Shown here piece after piece: positions 1-10,722 of a stretch of 64,000 nt of DNA. The position numbers and the translations under genes are program-made. Below the pieces are notes generated by a model that worked only from the letters and a program-made list of their open reading frames with translations, was not told the origin of the DNA and did not search any database. Each line of letters opens with the position of its first letter. The first letter of the stretch is position 1. Where the stretch lies: the NCBI GenBank assembly GCA_033675265.1, contig JAUJYZ010001242.1, forward strand, positions 1 through 64,000, read 5' to 3'. The DNA comes from Actinostola sp. cb2023. Lineage: Eukaryota; Cnidaria; Anthozoa; Actiniaria; Actinostolidae.

Positions 1-613
1 AACTTTGTTGTATCAGATTTTCAAATGTTCTCACCATAACAGCAGCTGCATGCCCATCTCCCAGCTTTTCTATGTTTTTCTGATACTTATTCTCCAAACT
101 CTTCTGTTCATTCAAATGTTTCTCTGTCCATTGTTTCTAGAAAGGAATTTACATGATGAGAATGAGAATATCTCATGCCAATTAAACAATAAAACAGTGA
201 TTTATTTACTACCTGCAGTTCATCCGATAATATTTTCAGCTCATTTTCCCTCTTATTTTTAATGTTTTGACGAACTTTGAGAGCAAATGCCTTCTCTTGT
301 TCTCTGACCTAATAATAATAATAATAATAATAATCTTTATCCTACAAAATGGATCAGCGAATACAATTAAGCTACCAACTGGTATAAACCGATGTGTAGC
401 CAAGTATAATAACTATGCTATAAACATCTGTCATTCAGATAATGCCAATGACACAGAACTTTATACAAATGTAGTACCAGTAATTTTACATGTCACATCA
501 AAGGATCATTCAGACCTGCTTTAATCTTATCTTCTTTCTTCTTTCTTGTTCGCTCTGGACAATGGCAGTCTAAAACAATAACCATACATATTGTCATCAT
601 CATCATCATCATC

Positions 614-648
<35 letters not shown>

Positions 649-827
649 ATCAAAGTTTTGCTATAATGCAATATTTATTGTTATTTTAAATAAAGTTGAT
701 TATTATGATTATTATTATTGTTACTCGCCATGTCACCAACTAGAATGAGATGAATGTATGAGATTTTTACCTCTTCATTAGGACTTGGCCTAATACAACT
801 TTTCTTCTTATCCCCCTGTCTCTTCAT
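1..827 (-). CDS. CEP295: CEP295-like centriole protein, N-terminal exons (partial, continues off left edge)
   Basis: Four minus-strand exons form one open frame: 827-771 (ATG at 827-825), 569-516, 308-213 and 136-35. All introns are GT-AG and in phase 0, and a donor at 34-33 continues off the window. Together they encode 103 residues. Exon 1 begins MKRQ and ends SPNEE. Exon 2 has QERRKKIRLKQ, exon 3 starts VREQEKAFALKV, and exon 4 ends with the GDGH stretch. From memory, vertebrate CEP295 (KIAA1731) has the same order at its N-terminus: MKRK, SPNEE, ERRRKLRL, REQE, ALQIR and GEGH. CEP295 is a coiled-coil centriole protein needed for centriole-to-centrosome conversion. The rest of the protein lies outside the window. 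The nearest neighbour is a divergent carboxylesterase gene. The residue order across four exons makes a chance match unlikely. Confidence 0.85.
309..331 (-). repeat. TAA/TTA microsatellite forming the 3' splice region of CEP295-like exon 3
   Basis: The plus strand has a run of TAA triplets. Read on the minus strand it is (TTA)n ending in TTAG directly before exon 3, so the repeat supplies the acceptor AG and the upstream T-rich tract. Confidence 0.7.
593..648. repeat. CAT and CAA trinucleotide microsatellite
   Basis: ATC/CAT triplets pass into a run of CAA triplets inside the first intron of the CEP295-like gene. Confidence 0.9.
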
Positions 828-1688
828 ATCATATTATTTTGTTCTAGTATGGAACATAATATATTTTAAGTTAATTTACCTTAGTAACAAATTTATGCAG
901 ATTTTGGGTAACTGACGTAATTGCTTTTTTCTCTTCACTGCGTGTATCAATCACTTCGTCTAAGTTCTAAAGATCTCTAAACCCTTTGCAGTACTACAGA
1001 GTACAGTAGTACTGGATTGATATAAAATCCATATCTCTATGAATTATGTAAGGTCATGCCCCCATTTTGCCGACTTTATCCTACCAGAACTAATATAAAC
1101 TTAGTCTATATAGTAATATTTATTTATAAGTTACTTGTACAGTGTAGTTGTACGTTCTCATGAAATAACAACTGACAACAGAAATATTTTGTAAATACTA
1201 AATAGCTCACACAACAAAACCTAAGGCACAGACAAAACAACTAGATAAAAAAAAGCAAAACGTTTCCTACAAACCTTGTAAAGTCCATGTCTTCCAAGTC
1301 AAAACAAAAGTGTTTCTGTTTTTGGTGAAGTTTGTTCGTTTGTTTGAAATTCAGTTTCCGCGCCATCCGCCATATTTGTAGTGCACAGTCTTTGCGCTGT
1401 CAAGTGGAAGGAAAGGTCGCTTAGCTCGAATTTTTATTTATTTATTTATTTATTTTAATTGTTAATATTTATACATATATAGAGTCAAATGATCCAAATA
1501 CCCCACACACATGTATATTTTTCTCAATAAAATTGCATAAAATCAGTTGCACAAATTTACAATTTCGGAGAATTTGACGGCGGTTTGGGTTGGGCTTCCT
1601 GTGTAAAACCAGTCTTACGCAAGGATTTTTGACATTCAAGAAAACAGATGGTGCGTAAAGACTAAAAGTGTTTCCTCAACAATCAAGG
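828..1688. promoter_or_regulatory. Divergent intergenic region between the CEP295-like gene and the carboxylesterase
   Basis: About 860 bp separate the two start codons. It holds two CCGCCAT/GCGCCAT words near 1361-1372, resembling the YY1-type motif (AAGATGGCGGC) common at animal promoters, an ATTT microsatellite at 1435-1455, and the word GGGCTTCCTGTG at 1592-1603 that recurs across the window. A minus-strand block at about 953-867 is open and flanked by AG and GT, so it could be a 5' UTR exon of the CEP295-like gene. Transcription starts cannot be placed from sequence. Confidence 0.45.
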
Positions 1689-3470
1689 ATGCCAGTATTT
1701 AGAAATAACGAAGAATCCAGGCCTATCATCTCTCTAGGACGAAGATCTGAACCTTACGCTCTGTACAGTGACTCAGAAGACGATTTTGAAGAAGTCGAGT
1801 TTGAAAAAGCGGTATTTGAACGTCAGTGCCTGTACGAACCGTCTAGAACACGCAAACAACAACTCATTAGAAAGCTGCTCTTTTGCTTGTTGATCGCCGC
1901 GTTTATTGCTATTTTAGTGACAGTGTTTTATTACTATTTCACCAACCAGTCGTTGGAAAGATGGAGGAGAATAGAGGACAAGGAGTTGAGGGTCAAAGTC
2001 GACGGTGGTTACATTGATGGCGTTGTTCAAGACGATGTTTTTGTATTCAAAGGCATTCCTTATGCAACGCCTCCGTTGGGCACAGGTCGTTGGCAGTATC
2101 CAAGTCTTTGTACTTTGAACAGCTGTTGGAATGGAACATTTCAAGCTTCACATTACGGTAGTCAATGCGTTCAAGCAAAATTCAACAGCAATGGCAGCAT
2201 TGAAGACGTTGTTGGTAGTGAGGATTGTTTGTTTATCAACGTCTGGTCACCTACTACTGCCAATGCTGGCAAAAAGCTACCAGTTTTGATCTACTTACAT
2301 GGTGGCGGACTAGTATCGTCTTCAGGCAACGAGGCAGGTCTTCATCCTACCACAGAATTGGTCAAAGAAATGCAAGTCGTCGGAGTCAGTTTCAATTATA
2401 GGCTCAATGCCTTTGGATTTCTGGCTCTGAATATTCTATCTGCAAATTCAAAATACAGTACATCGGGTAATTATGGGTTCCTGGATCAAATTCTAGCTCT
2501 ACAGTGGGTCCGGAATAATATAGAAAAGTTTGGAGGAGATCCCAATAAAGTTACTCTTTTAGGCCAAGGTTCAGGGGGTACGTCAGTACTTGCATTAATG
2601 GCATCACCCCTTGCTAAAGGTCTATTTCATAGAGCCATTGCAATGAGCCCAAGTTCTGACATTGTGGCCACAGCCAGCAAGGCTTTAAAAGATAACAAAA
2701 TATTTCTGACAAATTCGAAATGCTCAGTAAAAAATGAATCTCATCAGCTGCAGTGCCTGTATGACCTGTCCGCAAGAGAGATAATCCATTCAATTCCCTG
2801 GAATGTGTACCCATATTGGAGCATGGGTGACCGCTATGACTTGCCAACAAAAGGACGGCATGATGGTGGGATTGCTGTCGTTGATGGACACATTCTGCCT
2901 GAATCACCAGTTGCTTCAATAAAATCAAGCAGTGCAAATGATGTGCCACTTATAATAGGCAATACTGCGCAGGAAATTAGTATCAAGCCTAATAGAAACT
3001 TTATTCACTCATCAATGGAGAAACTGCGAAATTATACAAAGGATAAACTATTGCCATTTTTTACGGACAATCCCCCAAGTCTTGGTCATGTGTTTGAGTT
3101 CTACAATATGCAGTCAAACAATGATACTGTGCAGTATGCCTATACAACATTAGCGTCAGATATCAGAGAAGTTTGTCCTGTTGAATATTTTGCACTTACA
3201 GCATCAAAATACTTAAAAAGTCCTGTATACAGATACATTGTGACTAATACTCCATCTCATTTTGTTAACATCCCTACAAGACCTCAAGAATATCAAGGTC
3301 CTCAGTATGCATTACACATGTGGGACCTGATTGCCTTTTTTGGCTTTCCTCAACCTTTTGGATACAAGCCTACAATGAAAGATAAGGCCTTTATGACGAG
3401 CATAAGAAACCGAGTTGCAACAGTTTATCTCTACTGGTCAAGTCAAAAATCAAAACTGGATGAAACATAA
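1689..3470 (+). CDS. Single-pass membrane carboxylesterase / cholinesterase-fold protein
   Basis: A 593-residue intronless frame. The ATG at 1689 is the first in-frame Met; an upstream GTG is unlikely to be used, and a 5-codon uORF (1648-1665) precedes it. Residues 1-62 form an acidic, probably cytoplasmic tail. Residues about 63-84 are one hydrophobic segment preceded by basic residues, which suggests a type II anchor with the catalytic domain outside. The type B carboxylesterase fold shows KGIPYA, SEDCLFINVW, the oxyanion-hole stretch YLHGGG, and nucleophile motif GQGSGG (Ser295). The family consensus is GESAGG, so Glu is replaced by Gln next to the serine. Candidate acid and base are Glu429 (NTAQE) and His543 (ALHMWDL). 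The substrate is unknown. The frame stops before the usual C-terminal region, which continues in frame after the TAA (3471-3614). Confidence 0.88.
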   Translation: MPVFRNNEESRPIISLGRRSEPYALYSDSEDDFEEVEFEKAVFERQCLYEPSRTRKQQLIRKLLFCLLIAAFIAILVTVFYYYFTNQSLERWRRIEDKELRVKVDGGYIDGVVQDDVFVFKGIPYATPPLGTGRWQYPSLCTLNSCWNGTFQASHYGSQCVQAKFNSNGSIEDVVGSEDCLFINVWSPTTANAGKKLPVLIYLHGGGLVSSSGNEAGLHPTTELVKEMQVVGVSFNYRLNAFGFLALNILSANSKYSTSGNYGFLDQILALQWVRNNIEKFGGDPNKVTLLGQGSGGTSVLALMASPLAKGLFHRAIAMSPSSDIVATASKALKDNKIFLTNSKCSVKNESHQLQCLYDLSAREIIHSIPWNVYPYWSMGDRYDLPTKGRHDGGIAVVDGHILPESPVASIKSSSANDVPLIIGNTAQEISIKPNRNFIHSSMEKLRNYTKDKLLPFFTDNPPSLGHVFEFYNMQSNNDTVQYAYTTLASDIREVCPVEYFALTASKYLKSPVYRYIVTNTPSHFVNIPTRPQEYQGPQYALHMWDLIAFFGFPQPFGYKPTMKDKAFMTSIRNRVATVYLYWSSQKSKLDET

Positions 3471-3614
3471 CCACCATACAATAGAACTGCCATTTTTAGT
3501 AATGAGAGATTGGAAATAATTCCAACTGTTTATCATAGTAAAGAGTGTAAATTTTGGGTTAAAACATGGATTTGTTTCCTACGCTTGGATAAATTAATAA
3601 CTGTATTTAATTGA
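3471..3614 (+). pseudogene. Family-like C-terminal extension of the carboxylesterase after an in-frame TAA
   Basis: After the TAA at 3468-3470 the same frame stays open for 47 codons and begins PPYN, then has IFSNERLEIIPT and KECKFW, and ends at TGA 3612-3614. Carboxylesterase domains typically have a W-P-x-Y element here and end in a C-x-F-W motif. The TAA therefore sits where a Trp codon is expected. This may be a nonsense allele, stop-codon readthrough, or a base-calling error. Confidence 0.6.
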
Positions 3615-3995
3615 CTTTTTACATTTGATTTATATTTCTAATGAAAAGGTTTGAAGGGAGCTCCCTATTTCAAAGCTTGTCCACATAATTGGTTCCTAGC
3701 AATCTCCCATAATTTATTAATAAAACTTTATTAATAAAAACTAATAATTTATTAATAAAACGATTTCAAAGCACCATTCCTTGTTGTTTTACAGTGTGGA
3801 CACTCGAACCGTGAACACTTCAAGTTTTTTTCGAGCTTTTTTGTTCGAACTTTCTATTGCCTCATAGCCTTTCAAATGGAACATTGAGTTTAAATACACT
3901 TTAATAGTGATCAAAATAAATCATTTTTTCTGATCAATTTGCTCAATGGATAATTTATAAATATGTGTTAGAAAAAAAACAAAGTGTTCAAAGTA
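3615..3995. other. AT-rich spacer, no gene seen
   Basis: Contains an AATAAAA-rich stretch near 3720-3760 that could serve as polyadenylation signal for the carboxylesterase. Nothing else was recognised. Confidence 0.4.
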
Positions 3996-6900
3996 TTACC
4001 AATGTGCGGTGCGTTGCGGTGGGGTGAATGGGTGTCTCCCCCTCCCTTTCCCTTTGAGCTTGTTCACAGCCTAAGTTACCAAGTGCGGTGCGTTGCGGTG
4101 GGGTGCAAAGCGCTGCTGTGCTGTGGTATGCGGTGATGTGGTGATGTGCCATGCGGTTCGGGGAAAGGGGCAAGGGGAATGCGGTGGTGTACTGTGGTTT
4201 GCGGTGCTGTGCGCTGTGGTGATGTGCAATGCGGTTCGGGGAAAGGGGCAAGGCGAAGGCGGAAGCGAAAGGGGGATGCGCTGCTGTGATGCGTGCAGCA
4301 CTAGTATTAGCCTGTGAACAGAGGCTCAAAGGGAAATGTGGAAGGGGGAGGTCAACGAGGGTGTGGGGAAGGGGGAGGGAGATGGGGAAGGGGGAGGGGA
4401 ATGGGAGTTTTATTATTTATATGATTACTTATTATTTATATTATTTATATGATTCTTTTTATTATTTTTATTATTCTTTTATTCTTTTATTAGTTTTATC
4501 ATTATTTTTATTCTTTTATTTGATTATTATGATTATTATGATTATTTATATTATGATTTATATTATTTATATTATTATTTTATAATTTTTATAAGGACAA
4601 TGAGGGATTGGGGAAAGGGGAGGGTGAAGGTGAAGGGGAATGGGTATCTCCCCCTCCCTTTCACTTTGAACTTGTTCACAGGCTAAGTTACCAAGTGCGG
4701 TGCGTTGCGGTGAGGTGCAGAACGCTGTGATGTTGTGCGGTGGCCTGCGGTGCTGTGCGCTGTGCCTTGCGGTTTGGGGGAAGGGGGAAGGGAAGGGGCA
4801 AGCGGAAGCGAAAGGGGGAATGCGCTGCTGTGCTGCGTGCAGAATTAGTCCTAGCCTGTGAACAGAGGCTCAAAGGGAAACGTGGAAGGGGGACGACAGC
4901 GAGGGATTGGAGAAGGGGGAGAGGGGAAGGGGGAAGGGGGAAGAGGGAAGGGGAATGGGTGTCTCCCCCTCCCTTTCCCTTTGAGCTTGTGCACAGGCTA
5001 AGTTACCAAGTGCGGTGCGTTGCGGTGGGGTGCAAAGCGCTGCTGTGCTGTGGTATGCGGCGATGTGGTGATGTGCCATGCGGTTCGGGGAAAGGGGCAA
5101 GGGGAATGCGGTGCTGTGCTGTGGTTTACGGTGCTGTGCGCTGTGGTGATGTGCCATGCGGTTCGGGGAAAGGGGCAAGGCGAAGGCGGAAGCGAAGGGG
5201 GGAATGCGCTGCTGTGATGCGTGCAGCACTAGTATTAGCCTGTGAACAGAGGCTCAAAGGGAAATGTGGAAGGGGGGAGGTCAACGAGGGTGTGGGGAAG
5301 GGGGGGGGGGATGGGGAGAGGGGGAGGGAGATGGGGAAGGGGGAGGGGAATGGGAGTTTTATTATTTATATGATTACTTATTATTTATATGATTTATATG
5401 ATTATTTTTATTATTTTTATTATTCTTTTATTAGTTTTATCATTATTTTTATTATTTTTATTTGATTATTATGATTATTTATATTATGATTTATTTATTT
5501 ATATTATTTATATTATTATTTTATTATTTTTATAAGGACAATGAGGGATTGGGGAAAGGGGAGGGTGAAGGTGAAGGGGAATGGGTATCTCCCCCTCCCT
5601 TTCACTTTGAACTTGTTCACAGGCTAAGTTACCAAGTGCGGTGCGTTGCGGTGAGGTGCAGAACGCTGTGATGTTGTGCGGTGGCCTGCGGTGCTGTGCG
5701 CTGTGCCTTGCGGTTTGGGGGAAGGGGGAAGGGAAGGGGCAAGCGGAAGCGAAAGGGGGAATGCGCTGCTGTGCTGCGTGCAGAATTAGTCCTAGCCTGT
5801 GAACAGAGGCTCAAAGGGAAACGTGGAAGGGGGACGACAGCGAGGGATTGGAGAAGGGGGAGAGGGGAAGGGGGAAGGGGGAAGAGGGAAGGGGAATGGG
5901 TGTCTCCCCCTCCCTTTCCCTTTGAGCTTGTTCACAGGCTAAGTTACCAAGTGCGGTGCGTTGCGGTGGGGTGCAAAGCGCTGCTGTGCTGTGGTATGCG
6001 GCGATGTGGTGATGTGCCATGCGGTTCGGGGAAAGGGGCAAGGGGAATGCGGTGCTGTGCTGTGGTTTACGGTGCTGTGCGCTGTGGTGATGTGCCATGC
6101 GGTTCGGGGAAAGGGGCAAGGCGAAGGCGGAAGCGAAGGGGGGAATGCGCTGCTGTGATGCGTGCAGCACTAGTATTAGCCTGTGAACAGAGGCTCAAAG
6201 GGAAATGTGGAAGGGGGAGGTCAACGAGGGTGTGGGGAAGGGGGAGGGAGATGGGGAAGGGGGAGGGGAATGGGAGTTTTATTATTTATATGATTACTTA
6301 TTATTTATATTATTTATATGATTATTTTTATTATTTTTATTATTCTTTTATTAGTTTTATCATTATTTTTATTATTTTATTTGATTATTATGATTATTAT
6401 GATTATTTATATTATGATTTATATGATTTATATTATTATTTTATAATTTTTATAAGGACAATGAGGGATTGGGGAAAGGGGAGGGTGAAGGTGAAGGGGA
6501 ATGGGTATCTCCCCCTCCCTTTCACTTTGAACTTGTTCACAGGCTAAGTTACCAAGTGCGGTGCGTTGCGGTGAGGTGCAGAACGCTGTGATGTTGTGCG
6601 GTGGCTGCGGTGCTGCTGTGCGCTGTGGTGCTGTGCCTTGCGGTTTGGGGGAAGGAGGAAGGGAAGGGGCAAGGGGGAAGGAAAGGGGGAATGCGCTGCT
6701 GTGCTGCGTGCAGAATTAGTCCTAGCCTGTGAACAGAGGCTCAAAGGGAAATGTGGAAGGGGGACGACAGCGAGGGATTGGGGAAGGGGGAGAGGGGAAG
6801 GGGGAAGGGGGAAGAGGGAAGGGGAATGGGTGTCTCCCCCTCCCTTTCCCTTCGAGCCTGTTCACAGGCTAAGTTACCAAGTGCGGTGCGTTGCGGTGGG

Positions 6901-8690
6901 GTGCAAAGCGCTGCTGTGCAGTGGTATGCGGTGATGTGGTGATGTGCCATGCGGTTCGGGGAAAGGGGCAAGGGGAATGCGGTGCTGTGCTGTGGTTTAC
7001 GGTGCTGTGCGCTGTGCGCTGTGGTGATGTGCCATGCGGTTCGGGGAAAGGGGCAAGGCGAAGGCGGAAGCGAAAGGGGGAATGCGCTGCTGTGATGCGT
7101 GCAGCACTAGTATTAGCCTGTGAACAGAGGCTCAAAGGGAAATGTGGAAGGGGGAGGTCAACGAGGGTGTGGGGAAGGGGAAGGGGGAGGGAGATGGGGA
7201 AGGGGGAGGGGAATGGGAGTTTTATTATTTATATGATTACTTATTATTTATATGATTTATATGATTATTTTTATTATTTTTATTATTCTTTTATTAGTTT
7301 TATCATTATTTTTATTATTTGATTTGATTATTATGATTATATATGATTATTTATATAATGATTTATATGATTTATATTATTATTTTATAATTTTTATAAG
7401 GACAATGAGGGATTGGGGAAAGGGGAGGGTGAAGGTGAAGGGGAATGGGTATCTCCCCCTCCCTTTCACTTTGAACTTGTTCACAGGCTAAGTTACCAAG
7501 TGCGGTGCGTTGCGGTGGGGTGCAAAGCGCTGCTGTGCTGTGGTATGCGGTGATGTGGTGATGTGCCATGCGGTTCGGGGAAAGGGGCAAGGGGAATGCG
7601 GTGCTGTGCTGTGGTTTACGGTGCTGTGCGCCTGTGCTGAACGCTGTGATGTTGTGCGGTGGCCTGCGGTGCTGTGCGCTGTGGTGCTGCTGTGCCTTGC
7701 GGTTTGGAGGAAGGGGGAAGGGAAGGGGCAAGCGGAAGCGAAAGGGGGAATGCGCTGCTGTGCTGCGTGCAGAATTAGTCCTAGCCTGTGAACAGAGGCT
7801 CAAAGGGAAATGTGGAAGGGGGACGACAGCGAGGGATTGGGGAAGGGGGAGAGGGGAAGGGGGAAGGGGGAAGAGGGAAGGGGAATGGGTGTCTCCCCCT
7901 CCCATTCCCTTTGAGCTTGTTCACAGGCTAAGTTACCAAGTGCGGTGCGTTGCGGTGGGGTGCAAAGCGCTGCTGTGCTGTGGTGTGCGGTGCTGTGGTG
8001 ATGTGCCATGCGGTTCGGGGAAAGGGGAAAAGGGAATGCGGTGCTGTGCTGTGGTTTGCGGTGCTGTGCGCTGTGCGCTGTGGTGATGTGCCATGCGGTT
8101 CGGGGAAAGGGGCAAGGCGAAGGCAGAAGCGAAAGGGGGAATGCGCTGCTGTGCTGTGGTATGTGGTGCTGTGGTGATGTGCCATGCGGTTCGGGGGACG
8201 GGGGAAGGAAAATGGGAAGGGGGGAGTGGAAGGATGAATGCGCTGCTGTGCTGCGTGCAGAATTAGTCCTAGCCTGTGAACAGAGGCTAAAAGGGAAATG
8301 TGGAAGGGGGAGGACAGCGAGGGATTGGGGAAAGGGGAGAGGGGAGGGGGAAGAGGGAAGGGGAAAGTGGGAAGGGGAATGGGTATCTCCCCCTCCCTTT
8401 CCCTTTGAACTTGCTCACAGGCTAAGTTTCCAAGTGCGGTTCATTGCGCTGGTGTGCGGATCGCTGTGGTGCTGTGGTCTGCGGTGCTGTGCTGTGTGGT
8501 GTGCTGTGCTGCGGTGCTGTGCCATGCGGTTCGGGGGAAGGGAGAAGGGAAGGGGAATGAGCTGCTGTGCGCTGCTGTGCTCTGTGCAGCACTAGTCCTA
8601 TCCCTTGAACAGCTGTGTGCTGCGGTGCTGTGCACTGCTGTGTGCTGCTGTGGTGTTATCTTCGGTGCTGTGCTCTGCTGTGCTGTGGAA
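3996..8690. repeat. Tandem array, 941-bp higher-order unit, G-rich on the plus strand with AT-rich blocks
   Basis: The word TTACCAAGTGCGG recurs near 4075, 4688, 5004, 5628, 5945, 6548, 6876, 7492 and 7935. The higher-order unit (941 bp between 4684 and 5625) consists of a short block of about 316 bp and a long block of about 625 bp. Both contain GCTGTG-rich and GGGGAAGGGGG-rich segments. The long block ends in an almost pure A+T segment of TTATT words (about 4410-4595, 5355-5540, 6277-6460 and 7220-7400). Copies from 7480 on lose the AT block and become more divergent. Long frames on both strands are by-products of the repeat. The G-runs could form G-quadruplexes. Confidence 0.95.
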
Positions 8691-8779
8691 CGCAAATATG
8701 AATTCAAATCATAACGTAATAATTCACCTACCATCCTAGTGTGATCCATTGTATACCACTGAATAATCTAGTGTGTCCA

Positions 8780-8985
8780 TGGTGTCCCTCGTGTGCACTG
8801 CTGTGCTGTGAGGTGCTGTACTGTGCTGTGCGCTGCAGTGTTGTGCGCTGCGGTGCTGTGCGCTGCTGTGCTGTGCGCTGCTGTTCTGTGCGCTGCTGTG
8901 CTGTGCGCTGCTGTACTGTGCGCTGATGTGCTGTAAGCTGTTGTGCTGTGCGCTGCTGGGCTCTGCGCTGCTGTGCTGTGCAACC
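8780..8985. repeat. GCTGTGCTGTGC minisatellite
   Basis: Short tandem GCTGTGCTGTGC-type units, compositionally related to the GCTGTG blocks of the preceding array. Confidence 0.9.
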
Positions 8986-9205
8986 CAAACATAAATTCAA
9001 ATCATAACATAATAATTCACCTACCATCCTAGTGTGTCCATTGTATCCCACTGTATAATCTAGTGTGTCCATTGTATCCCACTGTATAATCTACTGTGTC
9101 CATTGTGTCCCACTGTATAATCTAGTGTGTCCATTGTGTCCCTCATGTGGGCCAACGTAAGGCAACTGATAGGTAATAAATACAATATAAGCAGCCATAT
9201 TTCTG
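8985..9205 (+). repeat. Dispersed repeat copy with internal 31-bp tandem units
   Basis: Starts CAACCCAAAC and includes AATAATTCAC and three to four copies of a 31-bp TAATCTAGTGTGTCC unit. It ends in GCCAACGTAAGGCAACTGATAGG. A second copy lies at 17817-18035 and a fragment at 8692-8775. Confidence 0.85.
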
Positions 9206-9296
9206 ACATTTAGTAACTCAGATGGATTTCAGTATATGTCACGTCACTGATGGATTTCAGTGCTATATCACACTCAACCCTCAGATAATCATAAGA

Positions 9297-9372
9297 GTGT
9301 CCAGTAGCTCAGTGGTAGAGCAACCGTCTAGAAAAACGGCAGGTCGTGGGTTCATTTTCCCACCTGGGGCTC
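9297..9372 (+). repeat. Degenerate tRNA-like sequence (probable tRNA-derived SINE head)
   Basis: An A-box-like TAGCTCAGTGGT and a B-box-like GGGTTCATTTTCCC are spaced as in a tRNA. The T arm pairs GTGGG with CCCAC but has an 8-nt loop, and the anticodon stem is only about 4 bp, so a functional tRNA is unlikely. The 3' part (GGGTTCGTTTCCCACCTG, then GGCTCAGA) recurs at about 24118-24150. Confidence 0.55.
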
Positions 9373-9434
9373 AGATTTTTCTGTAGTGGTTGATGTGTGT
9401 TTTAACGTCAGTGGGGTTATTGCTTCTTAGCATA

Positions 9435-9688
9435 CTATTCGCGGCAGTCCCTTTCATGCTCGTAGTAAGGAATGGAGATAATGACGACCGTATTCAATGG
9501 AGACTGAAATGAAACTGAAAAAGTGGGAGGGAGGGTGCGGACTAGAATTGAATGCGGCGCCAAGGGAGTGAGCACGAAAGAGATCAGCTTGACTGAGTGG
9601 GCGACATAATGCTAGTTACTTGAATTGGGCAGAGTTGATTAGTGGGCGTTCCTTATATACTCGCTCTGCAAGGGACTGGTGCAAATAG
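9435..9688. mobile_element. 254-bp miniature inverted-repeat element
   Basis: Begins CTATTCGCGGCAGTCCCTT and ends AAGGGACTGGTGCAAATAG, so the ends are imperfect inverted repeats. The 4-bp sequence CATA flanks both sides (9431-9434 and 9689-9692). The first 54 bp recur at 9693-9746 and the last 78 bp (9611-9688) recur at 17274-17351. Confidence 0.8.
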
Positions 9689-10591
9689 CATACTATTCGC
9701 GGCAGTCCCTTTCATGCTCGTAGTAAGGAATGGAGATAATTCCGACCGCGACAAGGGCCGGTGAAACACCAAGTTCCATTCCAAAGACAACTAGTACGCC
9801 AATACTCAAACTACGAGACCACACCTCTATACGGAGCCGCCAATACTCAAACCATGCCGGAGACCACACCTCTAAGGGGCCGCCAAAACTCAAACAAAAG
9901 GAGCGCCAAAACTCAACAAACACTCACTAGAGCGTACACCTATAACTATAACTCACGGAACTCCGGTCGGACAAGTTCGTACTTAATAAGTCCAAACCTC
10001 GTCGGGTGCCGACGTAGAACGATTTAGCTTTAATATGAAATAAATCATCACTCAAGCTCAAGAATGGTGAGATTAGGGCGGAAAGGCAGGTGTGTACAAC
10101 ATGCCAACCTATACCAAGATGTTCAACACTTTCGCAAACTCCTTGACTTCAAGGATGGCTAAAAAGTAAGCTTTAGGCTGCTTCTTGGGAGAGTGCAACT
10201 TATCCGAGAGAGTGACAGACTACGGGGGATGCAGCCATGCGTTCAAATATAGCCAGGGCTTCGTATATCGAAATTCTCTTCTCTACGAAAACCATATTGG
10301 TTTGTGGAGTATACAAGTGGCGGATCACAATAGGGGCATGAACAAGTAATACATCATATGCTAAGGAAAATGATGGAATATAATGCAATCACGACAATAA
10401 TACTATTGTAAAAGGGACAAAGCAAAGAAAGTGGTCTGTGCTATCAAGGACAAACATTATACTTTAAATACACAGTCGTAAAGAAAACAACGAGCTTCCG
10501 AATAATTTAGAAACGTGAATGATACAACTAACGTAACAGAGTGACGCTCAAAACTTCGAAGAATAACATAATTAGAACACTGTATCACGCC

Positions 10592-10722
10592 CAGCTACCA
10601 TCCCTTGGGTAGTAGTCATGATAAATAAGGGAGCCAAAAAGAAAACGATAAAGAGCCTTATGTAAGGATTAGCCTCATAATTGTATGATGAAGCAAAAGG
10701 ACCCACCCAAGGGATGGCAGCC
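10592..10722. repeat. Small inverted repeat
   Basis: GCTACCATCCCTTGGGT at the left and ACCCAAGGGATGGCAGC-like sequence at the right flank about 100 bp. Confidence 0.6.

Noticed and set aside
867..953. Coding exon upstream of the CEP295-like ATG
   Set aside because: It has AG/GT borders and an open frame, but lies 5' of a convincing start codon. At most a 5' UTR exon.
4071..8595. Many overlapping frames of 60-288 codons on both strands, rich in Gly, Arg and Cys
   Set aside because: They follow the 941-bp tandem array and repeat with its period. G-rich DNA lacks stops, so the frames are compositional.
9297..9372. Functional tRNA gene
   Set aside because: 8-nt T loop and weak anticodon stem; better explained as a SINE or tRNA relic.
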